DNA of 34,755 nucleotides from Kiloniellales bacterium. GTDB lineage: Bacteria; Pseudomonadota; Alphaproteobacteria; Kiloniellales; JAKSBE01. The DNA is taken from the NCBI GenBank assembly GCA_022361275.1, contig JAKSBE010000169.1, forward strand, positions 1 to 34,755, written 5' to 3'. A program made the position numbers and the translations under genes. Numbering within the stretch: position 1 is the first letter of the stretch; every line of letters starts with the position of its first letter. Shown here one piece after another: positions 9,458-18,542 of this stretch. The notes beneath the pieces were generated by a model, which saw nothing but the letters and a program-made list of their open reading frames with translations, was not told where the DNA came from and did no database searches.

Positions 9458-9461
9458 CGGC

Positions 9462-10193
9462 GTGGAAGCGCTTTCGGAAAACCGGAACGGCGAGGCGCCG
9501 ATGCACGTCGCCATCATCATGGACGGCAACCGGCGCTGGGCGAACGCCCGTGGCCTGCCGCGCACCGCCGGGCACCAGCGCGGCGCCGAGGCGGCCCGCC
9601 GCGCGGTCAAGGGCGCCCTGTTGACGGGCGTGTCCTATCTGACGCTCTACGGCTTCTCGGCCGAGAACTGGAAGCGCCCGGCCGCCGAGGTCGACGATCT
9701 GATGGGTCTTCTTCGCTGGTATCTGCATAGCCAGATCGCCGACATGGTCAAGGAGCGCATCCGCCTTCGCGTGATCGGCGACCGTGCGCGGCTGTCTCAG
9801 GAGATCAAGGACCTGATCGCCGAGGCCGAGGCCGTGACCAAGGACAACCGGCGCCTGAACCTGACCATGGCGATCAGCTATGGCGGCCGCCAGGAGATCG
9901 TCGCCGCGACCCGCCGTCTGGTGCAGCGGGCGCTGGACAGCGGCCTGGCGCCGGCCGACATCGACGAGAGCGCCTTCGAGTCGGAACTCGACACCGCCGG
10001 CCTGCCGGATCCCGACTTGATCCTGCGGACCAGCGGGGAGCAGAGAATCAGCAATTTCCTGATCTGGCAGTCCGCCTACAGCGAACTGGTGTTCGTCGAC
10101 AAGCTCTGGCCGGACTTCGACGAAGCCGACCTGGCCGCCGCTATCCAAGAGTATCAATCACGCGATCGGCGCTATGGTGCCGCTTACGGGTAG
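9462..10193 (+). CDS. uppS: Undecaprenyl (isoprenyl) diphosphate synthase
   Basis: This cis-prenyltransferase adds isopentenyl diphosphate units to farnesyl diphosphate to make the C55 lipid carrier for peptidoglycan and surface polysaccharides. The protein has 243 residues from GTG 9462. ATG 9501 would also keep the conserved start. The signature IIMDGNRRWA places the Mg-binding aspartate at D21, followed by the substrate motif TLYGFSAENWKRP and the late motif PDLILRTSGEQRISNFLIWQ. It begins 4 bases after frr and overlaps cdsA by 20 bases, so it belongs to the same operon. Confidence 0.97.
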   Translation: MEALSENRNGEAPMHVAIIMDGNRRWANARGLPRTAGHQRGAEAARRAVKGALLTGVSYLTLYGFSAENWKRPAAEVDDLMGLLRWYLHSQIADMVKERIRLRVIGDRARLSQEIKDLIAEAEAVTKDNRRLNLTMAISYGGRQEIVAATRRLVQRALDSGLAPADIDESAFESELDTAGLPDPDLILRTSGEQRISNFLIWQSAYSELVFVDKLWPDFDEADLAAAIQEYQSRDRRYGAAYG

Positions 10194-10995
10194 CGACAAA
10201 TCCGGCAGCAACCTCGCCAAGCGCGCGCTGGCCGGGCTTCTCCTCGGCCCGCCGGTGCTGGCGGTGCTCTATGTCGGGTCGCCCTACAGCGACCTTCTCA
10301 TCATCGGTGCCTCGGGCGTCATGGCCTGGGAGTGGGCGCGGCTCTGCGGTGCCGGCACGGGCTCGCCGACGATGCTGGTCATGGTCGCCAGCGTGGTCTT
10401 CGCCGCCGGCGCGATCGCGCTGGGCCTTCCGGGCGCCGCCGGCTGGATCGTCCTGGTCGGAAGTATGAGCGTGATGCTGACCGCGCGGCAGGGACAACTG
10501 GAGCCCTTCTGGGTCGTCGCGGGTGTCGTGGTGATCGGCCTCTCGGCCATGGCTCTGATCTGGCTCCGCGCGCAGCCGGAGACGGGTCGGGCCCTGGTCC
10601 TCTGGCTGGTTGCCGTGGTTTGGGCGACCGACACCGGTGCGTACTTCGCCGGCCGCAGCCTGGGCGGGCCGAAGCTGGCGCCGAGAATCAGCCCGAAGAA
10701 GACCTGGAGCGGGCTCGCCGGCGGCATGGCGGCGGCCGGAGCGGTGGGTTGGGTGGCGAGCCGGGTTGCCCTGAACCACGGCGCTTTCGGCCTCGCGGTC
10801 TTCAGCATGCTGCTTGCCCTTGTCAGCCAGGGGGGAGATCTTTTCGAATCCATGCTGAAGCGCCGATTCGGCGCCAAGGATTCCGGCCACCTGATACCCG
10901 GTCACGGTGGGCTCCTGGATCGCACGGACGGACTCATTGCCGCGAGTCTCTGCCTCGCGGCCGTGGTCTGGCTCGTGGGGGAAGCGAGGTTCTGA
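10174..10995 (+). CDS. cdsA: Phosphatidate cytidylyltransferase
   Basis: CdsA makes CDP-diacylglycerol from phosphatidate and CTP, the branch point for membrane phospholipids. It is a polytopic inner-membrane protein of 273 residues with about seven hydrophobic segments. The family signature appears near the C-terminus as KDSGHLIPGHGGLLDRTDGL, preceded by PRISPKKTWSG, both typical of CdsA. ATG 10174 lies 20 bases inside uppS, which indicates translational coupling. dxr follows one base after the stop. Frr-UppS-CdsA-Dxr is a widely conserved bacterial order. Confidence 0.96.
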   Translation: MVPLTGSDKSGSNLAKRALAGLLLGPPVLAVLYVGSPYSDLLIIGASGVMAWEWARLCGAGTGSPTMLVMVASVVFAAGAIALGLPGAAGWIVLVGSMSVMLTARQGQLEPFWVVAGVVVIGLSAMALIWLRAQPETGRALVLWLVAVVWATDTGAYFAGRSLGGPKLAPRISPKKTWSGLAGGMAAAGAVGWVASRVALNHGAFGLAVFSMLLALVSQGGDLFESMLKRRFGAKDSGHLIPGHGGLLDRTDGLIAASLCLAAVVWLVGEARF

Positions 10996-10996
10996 T

Positions 10997-12196
10997 ATGG
11001 CAACGCCAATCACCAAAGCCGAAGCCCGGCCGGCGGAAGTGCCCCGGCAGGTCACGATCCTCGGGTCCACGGGCTCGGTCGGCTGCAGCACGATCGACCT
11101 GATCCGCCGGGCACCCGGCGCCTATGCGGTCGAGGCCCTGACCGCCCATCGGAACGTCGAGCAATTGCTCGCCCAGGCCTGGGAACTCCGGCCGAAGCTC
11201 GCGGTCATCGCCGACGTCGGACGCTACGAGGCGCTCAAACAGGGCCTGGAGGGCAGCGGCGTGGCCGCGGCCGCCGGGCTGGAAGCGCTCGTCGAGGCTG
11301 CCCGGAGGCCCGTGGACTGGGTGATGGCGGCCATCGTCGGCGCGGCCGGGCTGGCGCCGACTCTCAGCGCCGTGCGCTCGGGCTGCGTGGTGGCCCTGGC
11401 CAACAAGGAAACCCTGGTCTGTGCCGGCAACCTCATGATCTCGGAGGTGGTTTCCCACGGCGCGACCTTGCTGCCGGTGGATTCCGAGCACAACGCCATC
11501 TTTCAGGTCCTCGACCAGGAGCGCCCGGAGGGTGTCGACCACCTCATTCTGACCGCTTCCGGCGGCCCCTTCCGCACCCACAGCCGGGATGCGATGGCCG
11601 AGGTCACGCCGGAGCAGGCGGTCGCTCACCCGAATTGGGACATGGGCGCCAAAATCTCCGTCGACTCGGCGACCATGATGAACAAGGGACTGGAGGTCAT
11701 CGAGGCATGCCATCTCTTCGGCTTCGCCGAGGCGCGGATCAAGGTCCTGGTCCACCCGCAATCGGTGATCCACAGCGCCGTCGCCTATATCGACGGCTCG
11801 GTACTGGCCCAGATGGGCAGCCCCGACATGCGCACGCCGATCGCCCACACGCTGGCCTGGCCGGCGCGGATTGCGGCGCCGGTCGAGCCGCTCGATCTGG
11901 CGGCCATCGGCGAACTGACCTTCGAGACTCCGGATCCCGAGCGCTTTCCGGCCCTGCGCCTGGCCCGGGAGAGCCTGCAGGGCGAGGCCAGCCTGCCGAT
12001 CGTCCTGAACGCCGCGAACGAGGTGGCGGTCGAGACTTTCCTGAGCGGAGACCTGGGTTTTCTGAAGATTGCCGAGCTCGTGGAACGGACCATGAACAGG
12101 GTGCCCGGCTGCGATCCCGCGAGCTTGGACGAGGTGATCGAGATCGACGGCGAGGCACGCCGGGCCGCTAACGATATTCTCAGGGCCCTGGGCTAG
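10997..12196 (+). CDS. dxr: 1-deoxy-D-xylulose 5-phosphate reductoisomerase
   Basis: Dxr (IspC) makes 2-C-methyl-D-erythritol 4-phosphate with NADPH, the committed step of the non-mevalonate isoprenoid pathway, and so supplies the substrates used by UppS next door. The protein has 399 residues from ATG 10997. The NADPH-binding motif ILGSTGSVG is at residues 21-29. Metal and substrate residues lie in ANKETL, DSEHNAIFQ, ASGGPFR and MNKGLE. The ATG is one base after the cdsA stop. A longer reading frame exists upstream, but it only overlaps cdsA and lacks conservation. Confidence 0.97.
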   Translation: MATPITKAEARPAEVPRQVTILGSTGSVGCSTIDLIRRAPGAYAVEALTAHRNVEQLLAQAWELRPKLAVIADVGRYEALKQGLEGSGVAAAAGLEALVEAARRPVDWVMAAIVGAAGLAPTLSAVRSGCVVALANKETLVCAGNLMISEVVSHGATLLPVDSEHNAIFQVLDQERPEGVDHLILTASGGPFRTHSRDAMAEVTPEQAVAHPNWDMGAKISVDSATMMNKGLEVIEACHLFGFAEARIKVLVHPQSVIHSAVAYIDGSVLAQMGSPDMRTPIAHTLAWPARIAAPVEPLDLAAIGELTFETPDPERFPALRLARESLQGEASLPIVLNAANEVAVETFLSGDLGFLKIAELVERTMNRVPGCDPASLDEVIEIDGEARRAANDILRALG

Positions 12197-12217
12197 CTTC
12201 CGGGCGCGCGGCCAAAA

Positions 12218-12246
12218 TTGTGACAGAGTCAAGTTAACTTTAGTTT
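12218..12246 (+). promoter_or_regulatory. Candidate promoter for the rseP-bamA-skp-fabZ group
   Basis: TTGTGA (12218-12223) and TAGTTT (12241-12246) lie 17 bases apart in an AT-rich island within the 133-base dxr-rseP gap. The perfect palindrome AAGTTAACTT (12231-12240) occupies the spacer, where a regulator could bind. A T-run follows at 12243-12248. The -10 match is weak (3 of 6). Confidence 0.3.
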
Positions 12247-12329
12247 TTTCTTTCAGCGGGTTGCCGGAGCGTACCGGGGCGACGTAGAGTCGGGCTGGAG
12301 CTGGCACGGCGGACTGAGGCGAAGCGCAA

Positions 12330-13424
12330 ATGGACATCTTGAACGTCATCTGGACCTATGTAATCCCATTCCTGGTCGTGCTGACGATTCTCGTTTTCGT
12401 TCATGAACTTGGGCACTACCTCATAGCGCGGCGCTGTGGCGTTCGGGTCGAGGTCTTCTCGATCGGCTTCGGTCCCGAGATCTTCGGCCGGACCGACAAG
12501 GCTGGCACGCGCTGGAAGTTCTCCGCCATCCCGCTCGGCGGCTACGTGAAGATGTTCGGCGACGCCGACGCTGCCAGCACGCCGTCGTCGGAGCTCACCC
12601 GGATGACCCCGGAGGAGCAGGACCAAGCCTTCCATAGCAAGACTCTCGGCCAGCGGTCCTGGATCGTGGCCGGCGGCCCCTTGGCCAACTTCATCTTTGC
12701 GTTCTTCGCCCTGGCCGTGCTCTACGGTTTCTACGGCGAGCGGGTTCCGATCGTCGGCGAGCCCACCGCGATCGAGTGGGTCGCGCCGGGCTCCCCGGCC
12801 GAGACGGCCGGTCTTCAGACCGGTGATCGGATCCTCCAGATCGACGAGCGCGAGATCACCAGCTTTGAAGAGATCGTCGCCGTGGTGCAGGGCGCCTTAG
12901 GACAGCCGCTCGAGGTCCTGGTCCAGCGCGGCGCGGAGGAGCTGACGCTGGTCGTGACGCCCGAGATGGGCTCGAGCCGGGATGTCGGTCGCATCGGGAT
13001 CAGCAACGCCCGCTTCGAGTACAACCCGGTCGGCGCCTTCGACGCGGTCTGGATGGCCGCCGCGGAGACCGTAAGGGTGACCGGCTTCATTCTCCAGGTC
13101 GTCGGCGAGTTCATCAGCGGCGCGCGGCGCTCCGACGAGCTTGCCGGGCCTTTGGGGATCGCCCAGGTCTCGGGCCAGGTCGCCGAACGGGGGCTCGATC
13201 AGGTCATCCTCTGGACCGCCTACCTTTCGATCAATCTGGGCCTCCTGAACCTCTTCCCAATTCCGATGCTGGACGGCGGGCACCTTCTCTTCTACGCGAT
13301 CGAGCGCGTGCGCGGCCGTCCGCTAGGCCAAAGGGCTCAGGAATACGGCTTCCGCATCGGGCTCGCCCTTGTCTTGGCTCTTATGCTCTTTGCCACATGG
13401 AACGACATCCTTCGCCTTACCTGA
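12330..13424 (+). CDS. rseP: Site-2 intramembrane zinc protease RseP
   Basis: RseP is an inner-membrane metalloprotease that cuts anti-sigma factors such as RseA and clears signal-peptide remnants. It has 364 residues. The zinc motif HELGH is at 25-29 in the first transmembrane helix. A PDZ domain spans about residues 120-205 (single, where E. coli RseP has two). The third zinc ligand lies in the C-terminal motif NLFPIPMLDGGH, with D315. It precedes bamA in the typical envelope cluster. The start ATG 12330 has only a weak ribosome-binding site (GAGGCGAAG). Its substrate here is unknown. Confidence 0.96.
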   Translation: MDILNVIWTYVIPFLVVLTILVFVHELGHYLIARRCGVRVEVFSIGFGPEIFGRTDKAGTRWKFSAIPLGGYVKMFGDADAASTPSSELTRMTPEEQDQAFHSKTLGQRSWIVAGGPLANFIFAFFALAVLYGFYGERVPIVGEPTAIEWVAPGSPAETAGLQTGDRILQIDEREITSFEEIVAVVQGALGQPLEVLVQRGAEELTLVVTPEMGSSRDVGRIGISNARFEYNPVGAFDAVWMAAAETVRVTGFILQVVGEFISGARRSDELAGPLGIAQVSGQVAERGLDQVILWTAYLSINLGLLNLFPIPMLDGGHLLFYAIERVRGRPLGQRAQEYGFRIGLALVLALMLFATWNDILRLT

Positions 13425-13496
13425 AGCAACGACGTATTGAATGGCCGGTAAAGTCCGGATAACTAGCCGGAAAGCTCTACGCAGGGAGGGGACGTC

Positions 13497-15785
13497 TTGG
13501 CGCGCTTCGCCGCCTTCGGGCTGGCATTTCTTCTGATTGCCGCAGGCCTTTTGGCCGGCCCCGTATCGGTGGTCGCCCAAAGCATCTTTGCGGGCGGCAC
13601 GATCGAGGAGATCCGGATCGAGGGCTCGCAGCGGATCGAGCCCGCGAGCGTGCGGTCCTACATGGGCGTGAACCCGGGTGACAGTTTCGATGCGGTCAAG
13701 CTCGATCGCGGGCTGAAGGCACTCTTCGACACCGGGCTCTTCGCCGACGTCACCTTTCGCCGGGAAGGCAACACCCTGGTGGTTTCGATCGTCGAGAATC
13801 CGATCATCAACCGGCTGGCCTTCGAGGGGAACAGGCGGATCGACGATGCGACCCTCGAGGCGGAGGCCGAACTTCGTCCTCGGATCGTCTACACCCGCAC
13901 CAAGGTCCAGAACGACGTCAAGCGGATCCTCGACCTCTACCGGCGCAACGGCCGCTTCGCCGCCGTGGTCGAACCCAAGGTCATCCAGCTCGAACAGAAC
14001 CGTGTCGATCTGGTCTTCGAGATCGACGAGGGTCCGACGACCGGGATCAAGTCGATCAACTTCATCGGCAACCGCGAGTTTTCCGACAGCAGCCTGCGCG
14101 GCGAGATCGTGACCCAGGAGTCCGCCTTCTGGCGGATCTTCTCCGCCACGGACACCTACGATCCCGACCGCTTGTCCTTCGATCGCGAGCTGCTGCGCCG
14201 CTTCTATCTGCGCGAGGGCTACGCGGACTTCCGCGTGGTCTCCGCCATCGCCGAGCTGACGCCTGATCGCGAGGGTTTCATCCTGACCTTCACGGTCGAG
14301 GAGGGCGCGCGCTATACCTTCGGCAAGATCGACGTCATCACGTCCTTGCGAAACCTCGATCCCAACGTGCTCCGGTCGCAGGTCGTGACCGAGGAAGGCG
14401 AAACCTACAACGCCGACGAGATCGAAGAGAGCATCACCGTTCTGACCGAAGCGGTCGGTGACCTCGGCTACGCTTTCGTCGACATCCGGCCGCGGGTCGA
14501 CAAGGACACCGAGAATCGCATCATCAATCTGACCTACGACATCCAGGAGGGGCCGAAGGTCTTCGTCGAGCGGATCGAGATCGAGGGCAACGAACGGACC
14601 TTGGACGAGGTCATTCGCCGGGAGTTCCGCTTGGTCGAAGGCGACGCCTTCAACGCCACCAAGCTGCGCCGTTCACGGCGGCGCGTTCAGGATCTCGGCT
14701 TCTTCCGGACAGTTACCGTGGATACCGAGGAGGGCTCCCAGGACGACCGCTCCGTGGTGCGGGTTGCGGTCGAGGAGCAGCCGACCGGCGACCTGACCTT
14801 CGGCGCCGGTTTCTCGACCACCGTCGGTCCGGTCGGCAACGTCGCCGTCCGCGAACGAAACCTCCTGGGCCGCGGCCAGGATCTGCGCTTGAGCCTCACC
14901 GTCTCCGGCGATCGCTCCGAAATCGACCTCAGCTTCACCGAACCCTATTTCCTCGACAAGGACCTGAGCGCCGGTTTCGACGCCTTCCGGGTGCAGCAGG
15001 ACCAGGACGAGAGTTCCTTCGAGGAAACGGTGACCGGTGGTGGTTTGCGCGCGGGCTACAACCTCTTCGAGGACGTTCGGCAGGTCTGGCGCTACACCGG
15101 CAAGTACCAGCAGATCGATGACGTCGACAACGACGCGTCGCTGCTGGTGCAGGATCAGGAAGGTGACCGTGTCGTGTCCTCGGTATCGCAGGAACTGATC
15201 TGGAACCAGCTGGATTCCCGCCTCAACCCGACCGAAGGCTATGCCATCAGCCTGACCACCGAGATCGCCGGGCTTGGTGGGGATGCTTTTTTCAGCAAGA
15301 ACAACATCAAGGCGGCTTATTACATCCCGATCTTCGATGACTTCATCTTCAGCGTGACCGGCATCGGCGGCTACATGATCGGTCTCGGGCAGGACACCCA
15401 GGTCAGCGACCGCTTCTTCATCGGCGGGCCGACCTTTCGCGGCTTCGAGTTTGCGGGCATCGGTCCGCGCGACAGGGACACCGATGACGCGCTGGGTGGA
15501 AAGTACTACTATGTCGGTACGGCAGAGGCGAGCTTTCCCTTGGGTCTGCCGGAGGAGTTCCAGATCAAGGGCCGGCTTTTCGCCGAGGCCGGTGCGTTGT
15601 GGGATCTGGACAACAACACGGACGCCGAAATCGACGATTCCTCCGATCCGCGCCTGACGGTTGGCGCGGGGATCTCGTGGAACTCGCCCTTAGGTCCCTT
15701 CGTCGTTGATTTCGGGTTTCCGCTGATCAAGGAAGACTTCGACAAGGAAGAGATTTTCCGTTTCAGCGTCGGTACGAGGTTCTAG
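13497..15785 (+). CDS. bamA: Outer membrane protein assembly factor BamA
   Basis: BamA is the outer-membrane insertase for beta-barrel proteins. The protein has 762 residues: a signal peptide ending near A27 (VSVVA before QS), five POTRA domains to about residue 420, and a 16-stranded barrel ending in FSVGTRF with the terminal aromatic residue. The loop-6 motif is seen as GGPTFRGFEF, a variant of the family VRGF/Y motif. Translation starts at TTG 13497 after AGGGAGGGGA (13483-13492). No ATG or GTG in frame makes a better start. Skp follows 4 bases later. A BamA gene means the cell has an outer membrane with beta-barrel proteins, which matters for interpreting the missing lpx genes. Confidence 0.97.
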   Translation: MARFAAFGLAFLLIAAGLLAGPVSVVAQSIFAGGTIEEIRIEGSQRIEPASVRSYMGVNPGDSFDAVKLDRGLKALFDTGLFADVTFRREGNTLVVSIVENPIINRLAFEGNRRIDDATLEAEAELRPRIVYTRTKVQNDVKRILDLYRRNGRFAAVVEPKVIQLEQNRVDLVFEIDEGPTTGIKSINFIGNREFSDSSLRGEIVTQESAFWRIFSATDTYDPDRLSFDRELLRRFYLREGYADFRVVSAIAELTPDREGFILTFTVEEGARYTFGKIDVITSLRNLDPNVLRSQVVTEEGETYNADEIEESITVLTEAVGDLGYAFVDIRPRVDKDTENRIINLTYDIQEGPKVFVERIEIEGNERTLDEVIRREFRLVEGDAFNATKLRRSRRRVQDLGFFRTVTVDTEEGSQDDRSVVRVAVEEQPTGDLTFGAGFSTTVGPVGNVAVRERNLLGRGQDLRLSLTVSGDRSEIDLSFTEPYFLDKDLSAGFDAFRVQQDQDESSFEETVTGGGLRAGYNLFEDVRQVWRYTGKYQQIDDVDNDASLLVQDQEGDRVVSSVSQELIWNQLDSRLNPTEGYAISLTTEIAGLGGDAFFSKNNIKAAYYIPIFDDFIFSVTGIGGYMIGLGQDTQVSDRFFIGGPTFRGFEFAGIGPRDRDTDDALGGKYYYVGTAEASFPLGLPEEFQIKGRLFAEAGALWDLDNNTDAEIDDSSDPRLTVGAGISWNSPLGPFVVDFGFPLIKEDFDKEEIFRFSVGTRF

Positions 15786-15789
15786 CCGC

Positions 15790-16362
15790 ATGCTTACCCG
15801 TGTTTCCGTCTTCGCAGCGATGCTCGCCCTTGTCGCGGGCGTCATGCCGATCGCCTCGGGCCTTCGCCCGGCCCTTGCCCAGGCGCAGGGCGGCCCGATC
15901 ATCATCGTCATCGATACCCAGCGGATCCTGCGCGAGTCCGAGGCGGTCCGTTCGATCCAGCAGCAGATTGGAGAGCAGCGGACCTCTTATCAGAACGCCT
16001 TGAAGGAGAAGGAGAAGGCGCTTCGCGAAAAGGACCAGGAGCTGATGCGCCAGAGCACCATCCTCTCCGCCGAGGTCTTCTCGCAGAAAAAGCGGGAACT
16101 GGAGGAGCAGGTCGGGGCCCTGCAGCGCGAGATCCAGGAGAAGCGACGCGCCCTGGACAAGGTATTTGCCGAGGGTATGAAGGAGGTCCAGGCGGCGCTG
16201 GTCGACATTACGCGCGATATCGCCCAAGCGCGCCAGGCCGACTTGGTGTTGCAGCGCGCCACGGTGGTCTATGTCCGCCCGGAGATGGAGATCACCGAAG
16301 AAGCCCTGCAGAAGCTGAATGCCGCCCTTTCGACCGTCAGCCTTCCGGCGTTGCAGAACTAG
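15790..16362 (+). CDS. skp: Periplasmic chaperone of the Skp/OmpH family
   Basis: Skp binds unfolded outer-membrane proteins in the periplasm and hands them to the Bam complex. The precursor has 190 residues with a signal peptide cleaved near residue 30 (RPALA before QAQ). The mature part is a small core (IIIVIDTQRIL) plus a long charged coiled coil from about residue 60 to 135, rich in K/E/R, which forms the jellyfish tentacles of the trimer. ATG 15790 lies 4 bases after bamA, so both are probably on one transcript. In most alphaproteobacteria lpxD follows directly, but here fabZ does, after 224 bases. Confidence 0.92.
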   Translation: MLTRVSVFAAMLALVAGVMPIASGLRPALAQAQGGPIIIVIDTQRILRESEAVRSIQQQIGEQRTSYQNALKEKEKALREKDQELMRQSTILSAEVFSQKKRELEEQVGALQREIQEKRRALDKVFAEGMKEVQAALVDITRDIAQARQADLVLQRATVVYVRPEMEITEEALQKLNAALSTVSLPALQN

Positions 16363-16453
16363 CGCCGCGACGGCCCGAGGTGCCGCAGAGAGGTCGGGCT
16401 TTCTCCCTCGAAAAGGTGGTCCAAGTCGGCGAATTCCCGTACATCTGAGAAAC

Positions 16454-16486
16454 AGGCACGCGATCCCCGGTGTGGATCGCGTGCCT
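16454..16486. repeat. 13-bp perfect inverted repeat between skp and fabZ
   Basis: The arms are 16454-16466 and 16474-16486 (left arm AGGCACGCGATCC), perfectly complementary around a 7-base CCGGTGT loop. There is no T-run on either strand, so it is an incomplete terminator at best. It may be a transcript-stabilising hairpin, a pause site, a binding site, or a remnant element. It lies exactly where lpxD would be expected. Confidence 0.6.
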
Positions 16487-16586
16487 CGATAAACAGCTTC
16501 TTGGAGGCTGAGGAAAGCTGGCCGCCATTGGTTCGACTCGAGTCCGGGCCGGGCGGCATTGCCGTGAAGTCTGAAGGACAGTGACG

Positions 16587-17057
16587 ATGGACGACGCAAG
16601 GACCGGCCAGGCGCAAAGCAGGGCCAAGGACATCGGTCAGATCATGGAGATGATCCCGCACCGCTATCCTTTCCTTCTGATCGACCGCATTCAGGAGATC
16701 GTACCGGGCGAATACGCCATCGGGATCAAGAACGTCTCGATGAACGAGTGGTTCTTCGAAGGCCATTTCCCGAGTCATCCGGTGATGCCGGGCGTCCTCA
16801 TCATCGAAGCCATGGCCCAGACCGCCGCGGTCATGGTCGTGGAGACCCTGGGGCCCGACACCGCCGGCAAGCTGGTCTACTTCATGTCGATCGACGAGGC
16901 GCGTTTCCGCAAGCCGGTGGCACCGGGTGACATACTCCAGCTCAAGGTGACCCGGCTGAGGGGCCGCCCGACGGTCTGGAAATGCGGTGGCGAGGCGACG
17001 GTCAACGGCACCGTGGTCGCCGAAGCCCAGTTCACCGCGATGATCCTCGACCGCTGA
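16587..17057 (+). CDS. fabZ: 3-hydroxyacyl-ACP dehydratase FabZ
   Basis: FabZ dehydrates 3-hydroxyacyl-ACP in fatty-acid elongation and competes with lipid A synthesis for 3-hydroxymyristoyl-ACP. It is a hot-dog-fold enzyme of 156 residues from ATG 16587. GTG 16581 is in frame, but GAAGGA at 16573-16578 is 8 bases from the ATG and 2 from the GTG. The catalytic pair is H60 in GHFPSHPVMPG and E74 in IIEAMAQT, 14 residues apart as in E. coli (H54, E68). In relatives fabZ sits between lpxD and lpxA. Here both neighbours are missing and fabZ ends the plus-strand run. Confidence 0.97.
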   Translation: MDDARTGQAQSRAKDIGQIMEMIPHRYPFLLIDRIQEIVPGEYAIGIKNVSMNEWFFEGHFPSHPVMPGVLIIEAMAQTAAVMVVETLGPDTAGKLVYFMSIDEARFRKPVAPGDILQLKVTRLRGRPTVWKCGGEATVNGTVVAEAQFTAMILDR

Positions 17058-17116
17058 GCCCGGTCAGGCTCGGTCGACTTTCACGGAAGCGATCCCAATG
17101 CCAGAAGGGCGCCGGG

Positions 17117-17134
17117 GGCGTGCCGACGCCTTTT
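17117..17134 (+). terminator. Candidate intrinsic terminator after fabZ
   Basis: GGCGT (17117-17121) pairs with ACGCC (17126-17130) around a GCCG loop, with TTTT at 17131-17134. Two G-T pairs could extend the stem. It lies in the convergent fabZ/gltA gap. The stem is short. Confidence 0.4.
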
Positions 17135-17164
17135 CCCTTGAGCAATACGCTCCCAGGGCCCCTC

Positions 17165-18493
17165 TCAGTCCCGCTGGCTGAGCGGCACGAAGTCGCGTTG
17201 AGCGTGGCCGGTATAGAGCTGGCGAGGCCGGCTGATCTTCTGGCTCGGATCCTCGATCATCTCCTTCCATTGGGCGACCCAGCCGACGGTGCGGGCCACG
17301 GCGAAGAGCACCGTGAACATCGAGGTCGGAAAACCCATGGCCTTCAGGATGATGCCTGAATAGAAGTCGACGTTCGGGAAGAGCTTCTTCTCGACGAAAT
17401 AGTCGTCCTCGAGGGCGATGCGCTCCAACTCCATCGCCAGGGCGAGGAGCGGCTCGTCCTTGATGCCCAGCTCGTCCAGCACCTCGTGGCAGGACTTGCG
17501 CATGACCGAGGCCCGCGGGTCGTAGTTCTTGTACACCCGGTGCCCGAAGCCCATCAGGCGGAAGGGATCGTTCTTGTCCTTGGCACGCTCGATGAACTCC
17601 GGAATCCGCTCCTTGGTGCCGATCTCCTGCAGCATGGCGAGCACGGCCTCGTTGGCGCCGCCGTGGGCCGGGCCCCAGAGCGAGGCGATCCCGGCCGCGA
17701 TGCAAGCGAAGGGGTTGGCGCCGCTGGAGCCCGAGATACGGACGGTCGAGGTCGAGGCGTTCTGCTCGTGATCGGCGTGCAGGATCAGGATTCGGTCCAT
17801 CGCGCGGGCCAGGACCGGGCTCACCTTGTACGCCTCCGCCGGCACGCTGAAGGTCATGTGTAGGAAGTTCGCGGCGTAGTCCAAGTCGTTGCGCGGATAG
17901 ACGAAGGGCTGGCCGATCGAGAACTTGTAGGCCATGGCGGCGATGGTCGGCATCTTGGCGATCAGCCGATGCGAGGCGACCATGCGCTGGTGCGGATCGC
18001 TGATGTCGGTCGAGTCGTGATAGAAGGCGGAAAGGGCGCCGACCACGCCGACCATGATCGCCATGGGGTGGGCGTCGCGCCGGAAGCCGCGATAGAAATA
18101 GGTCAGCTGCTCGTGCAGCATGGTGTGATAGGTGATCGTCTGCTCGAAGCCCTGCTTCTCGGCCGCGCTCGGCAGCTCGCCGTGCAGCAGCAGATAGCAG
18201 ACTTCCATGAAGTCGCTGTGCTCCGCCAGATCCTCGATCCTGTAGCCGCGGTGCAGCAGGACGCCTTCGTCGCCGTCGATGAAGGTGATCTTGGACTCGC
18301 AGCTGCCGGTCGAGGTGAAGCCCGGATCGAAGGTGAAGAGCCCCGTCGTGCCGTAAAGTTGTCGGACGTCAACGACCGCCGGTCCGAGCACTGCCTCGTG
18401 GACCGGCAGCTCCCAGGATTTTCCGGTGGAATTGTCGGTTACCGTCACCGTGCGCGGTGACGGCGCGGGCGCGGCCGAGCTCTTCTGCGTCAT
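17165..18493 (-). CDS. gltA: Citrate synthase (type II, hexameric class)
   Basis: GltA condenses acetyl-CoA and oxaloacetate in the TCA cycle. The protein has 442 residues, close to the E. coli enzyme, with the N-terminal domain typical of type II enzymes that are often inhibited by NADH. Catalytic residues are H277 in [10 protein letters not shown]318 in [15 protein letters not shown] and D376 in [17 protein letters not shown] (239-248) is also conserved. It is convergent with fabZ and lies downstream of gltX on the same strand, with a good promoter of its own in the gap. In rhizobia gltA is convergent with lpxB; here it faces fabZ. Confidence 0.98.
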   Translation of the reverse strand: MTQKSSAAPAPSPRTVTVTDNSTGKSWELPVHEAVLGPAVVDVRQLYGTTGLFTFDPGFTSTGSCESKITFIDGDEGVLLHRGYRIEDLAEHSDFMEVCYLLLHGELPSAAEKQGFEQTITYHTMLHEQLTYFYRGFRRDAHPMAIMVGVVGALSAFYHDSTDISDPHQRMVASHRLIAKMPTIAAMAYKFSIGQPFVYPRNDLDYAANFLHMTFSVPAEAYKVSPVLARAMDRILILHADHEQNASTSTVRISGSSGANPFACIAAGIASLWGPAHGGANEAVLAMLQEIGTKERIPEFIERAKDKNDPFRLMGFGHRVYKNYDPRASVMRKSCHEVLDELGIKDEPLLALAMELERIALEDDYFVEKKLFPNVDFYSGIILKAMGFPTSMFTVLFAVARTVGWVAQWKEMIEDPSQKISRPRQLYTGHAQRDFVPLSQRD

Positions 18494-18542
18494 ACCTCGG
18501 ATCTCCGGGAGTCGTGATCTGTCATGGTTTTAGCTGCGCCGA

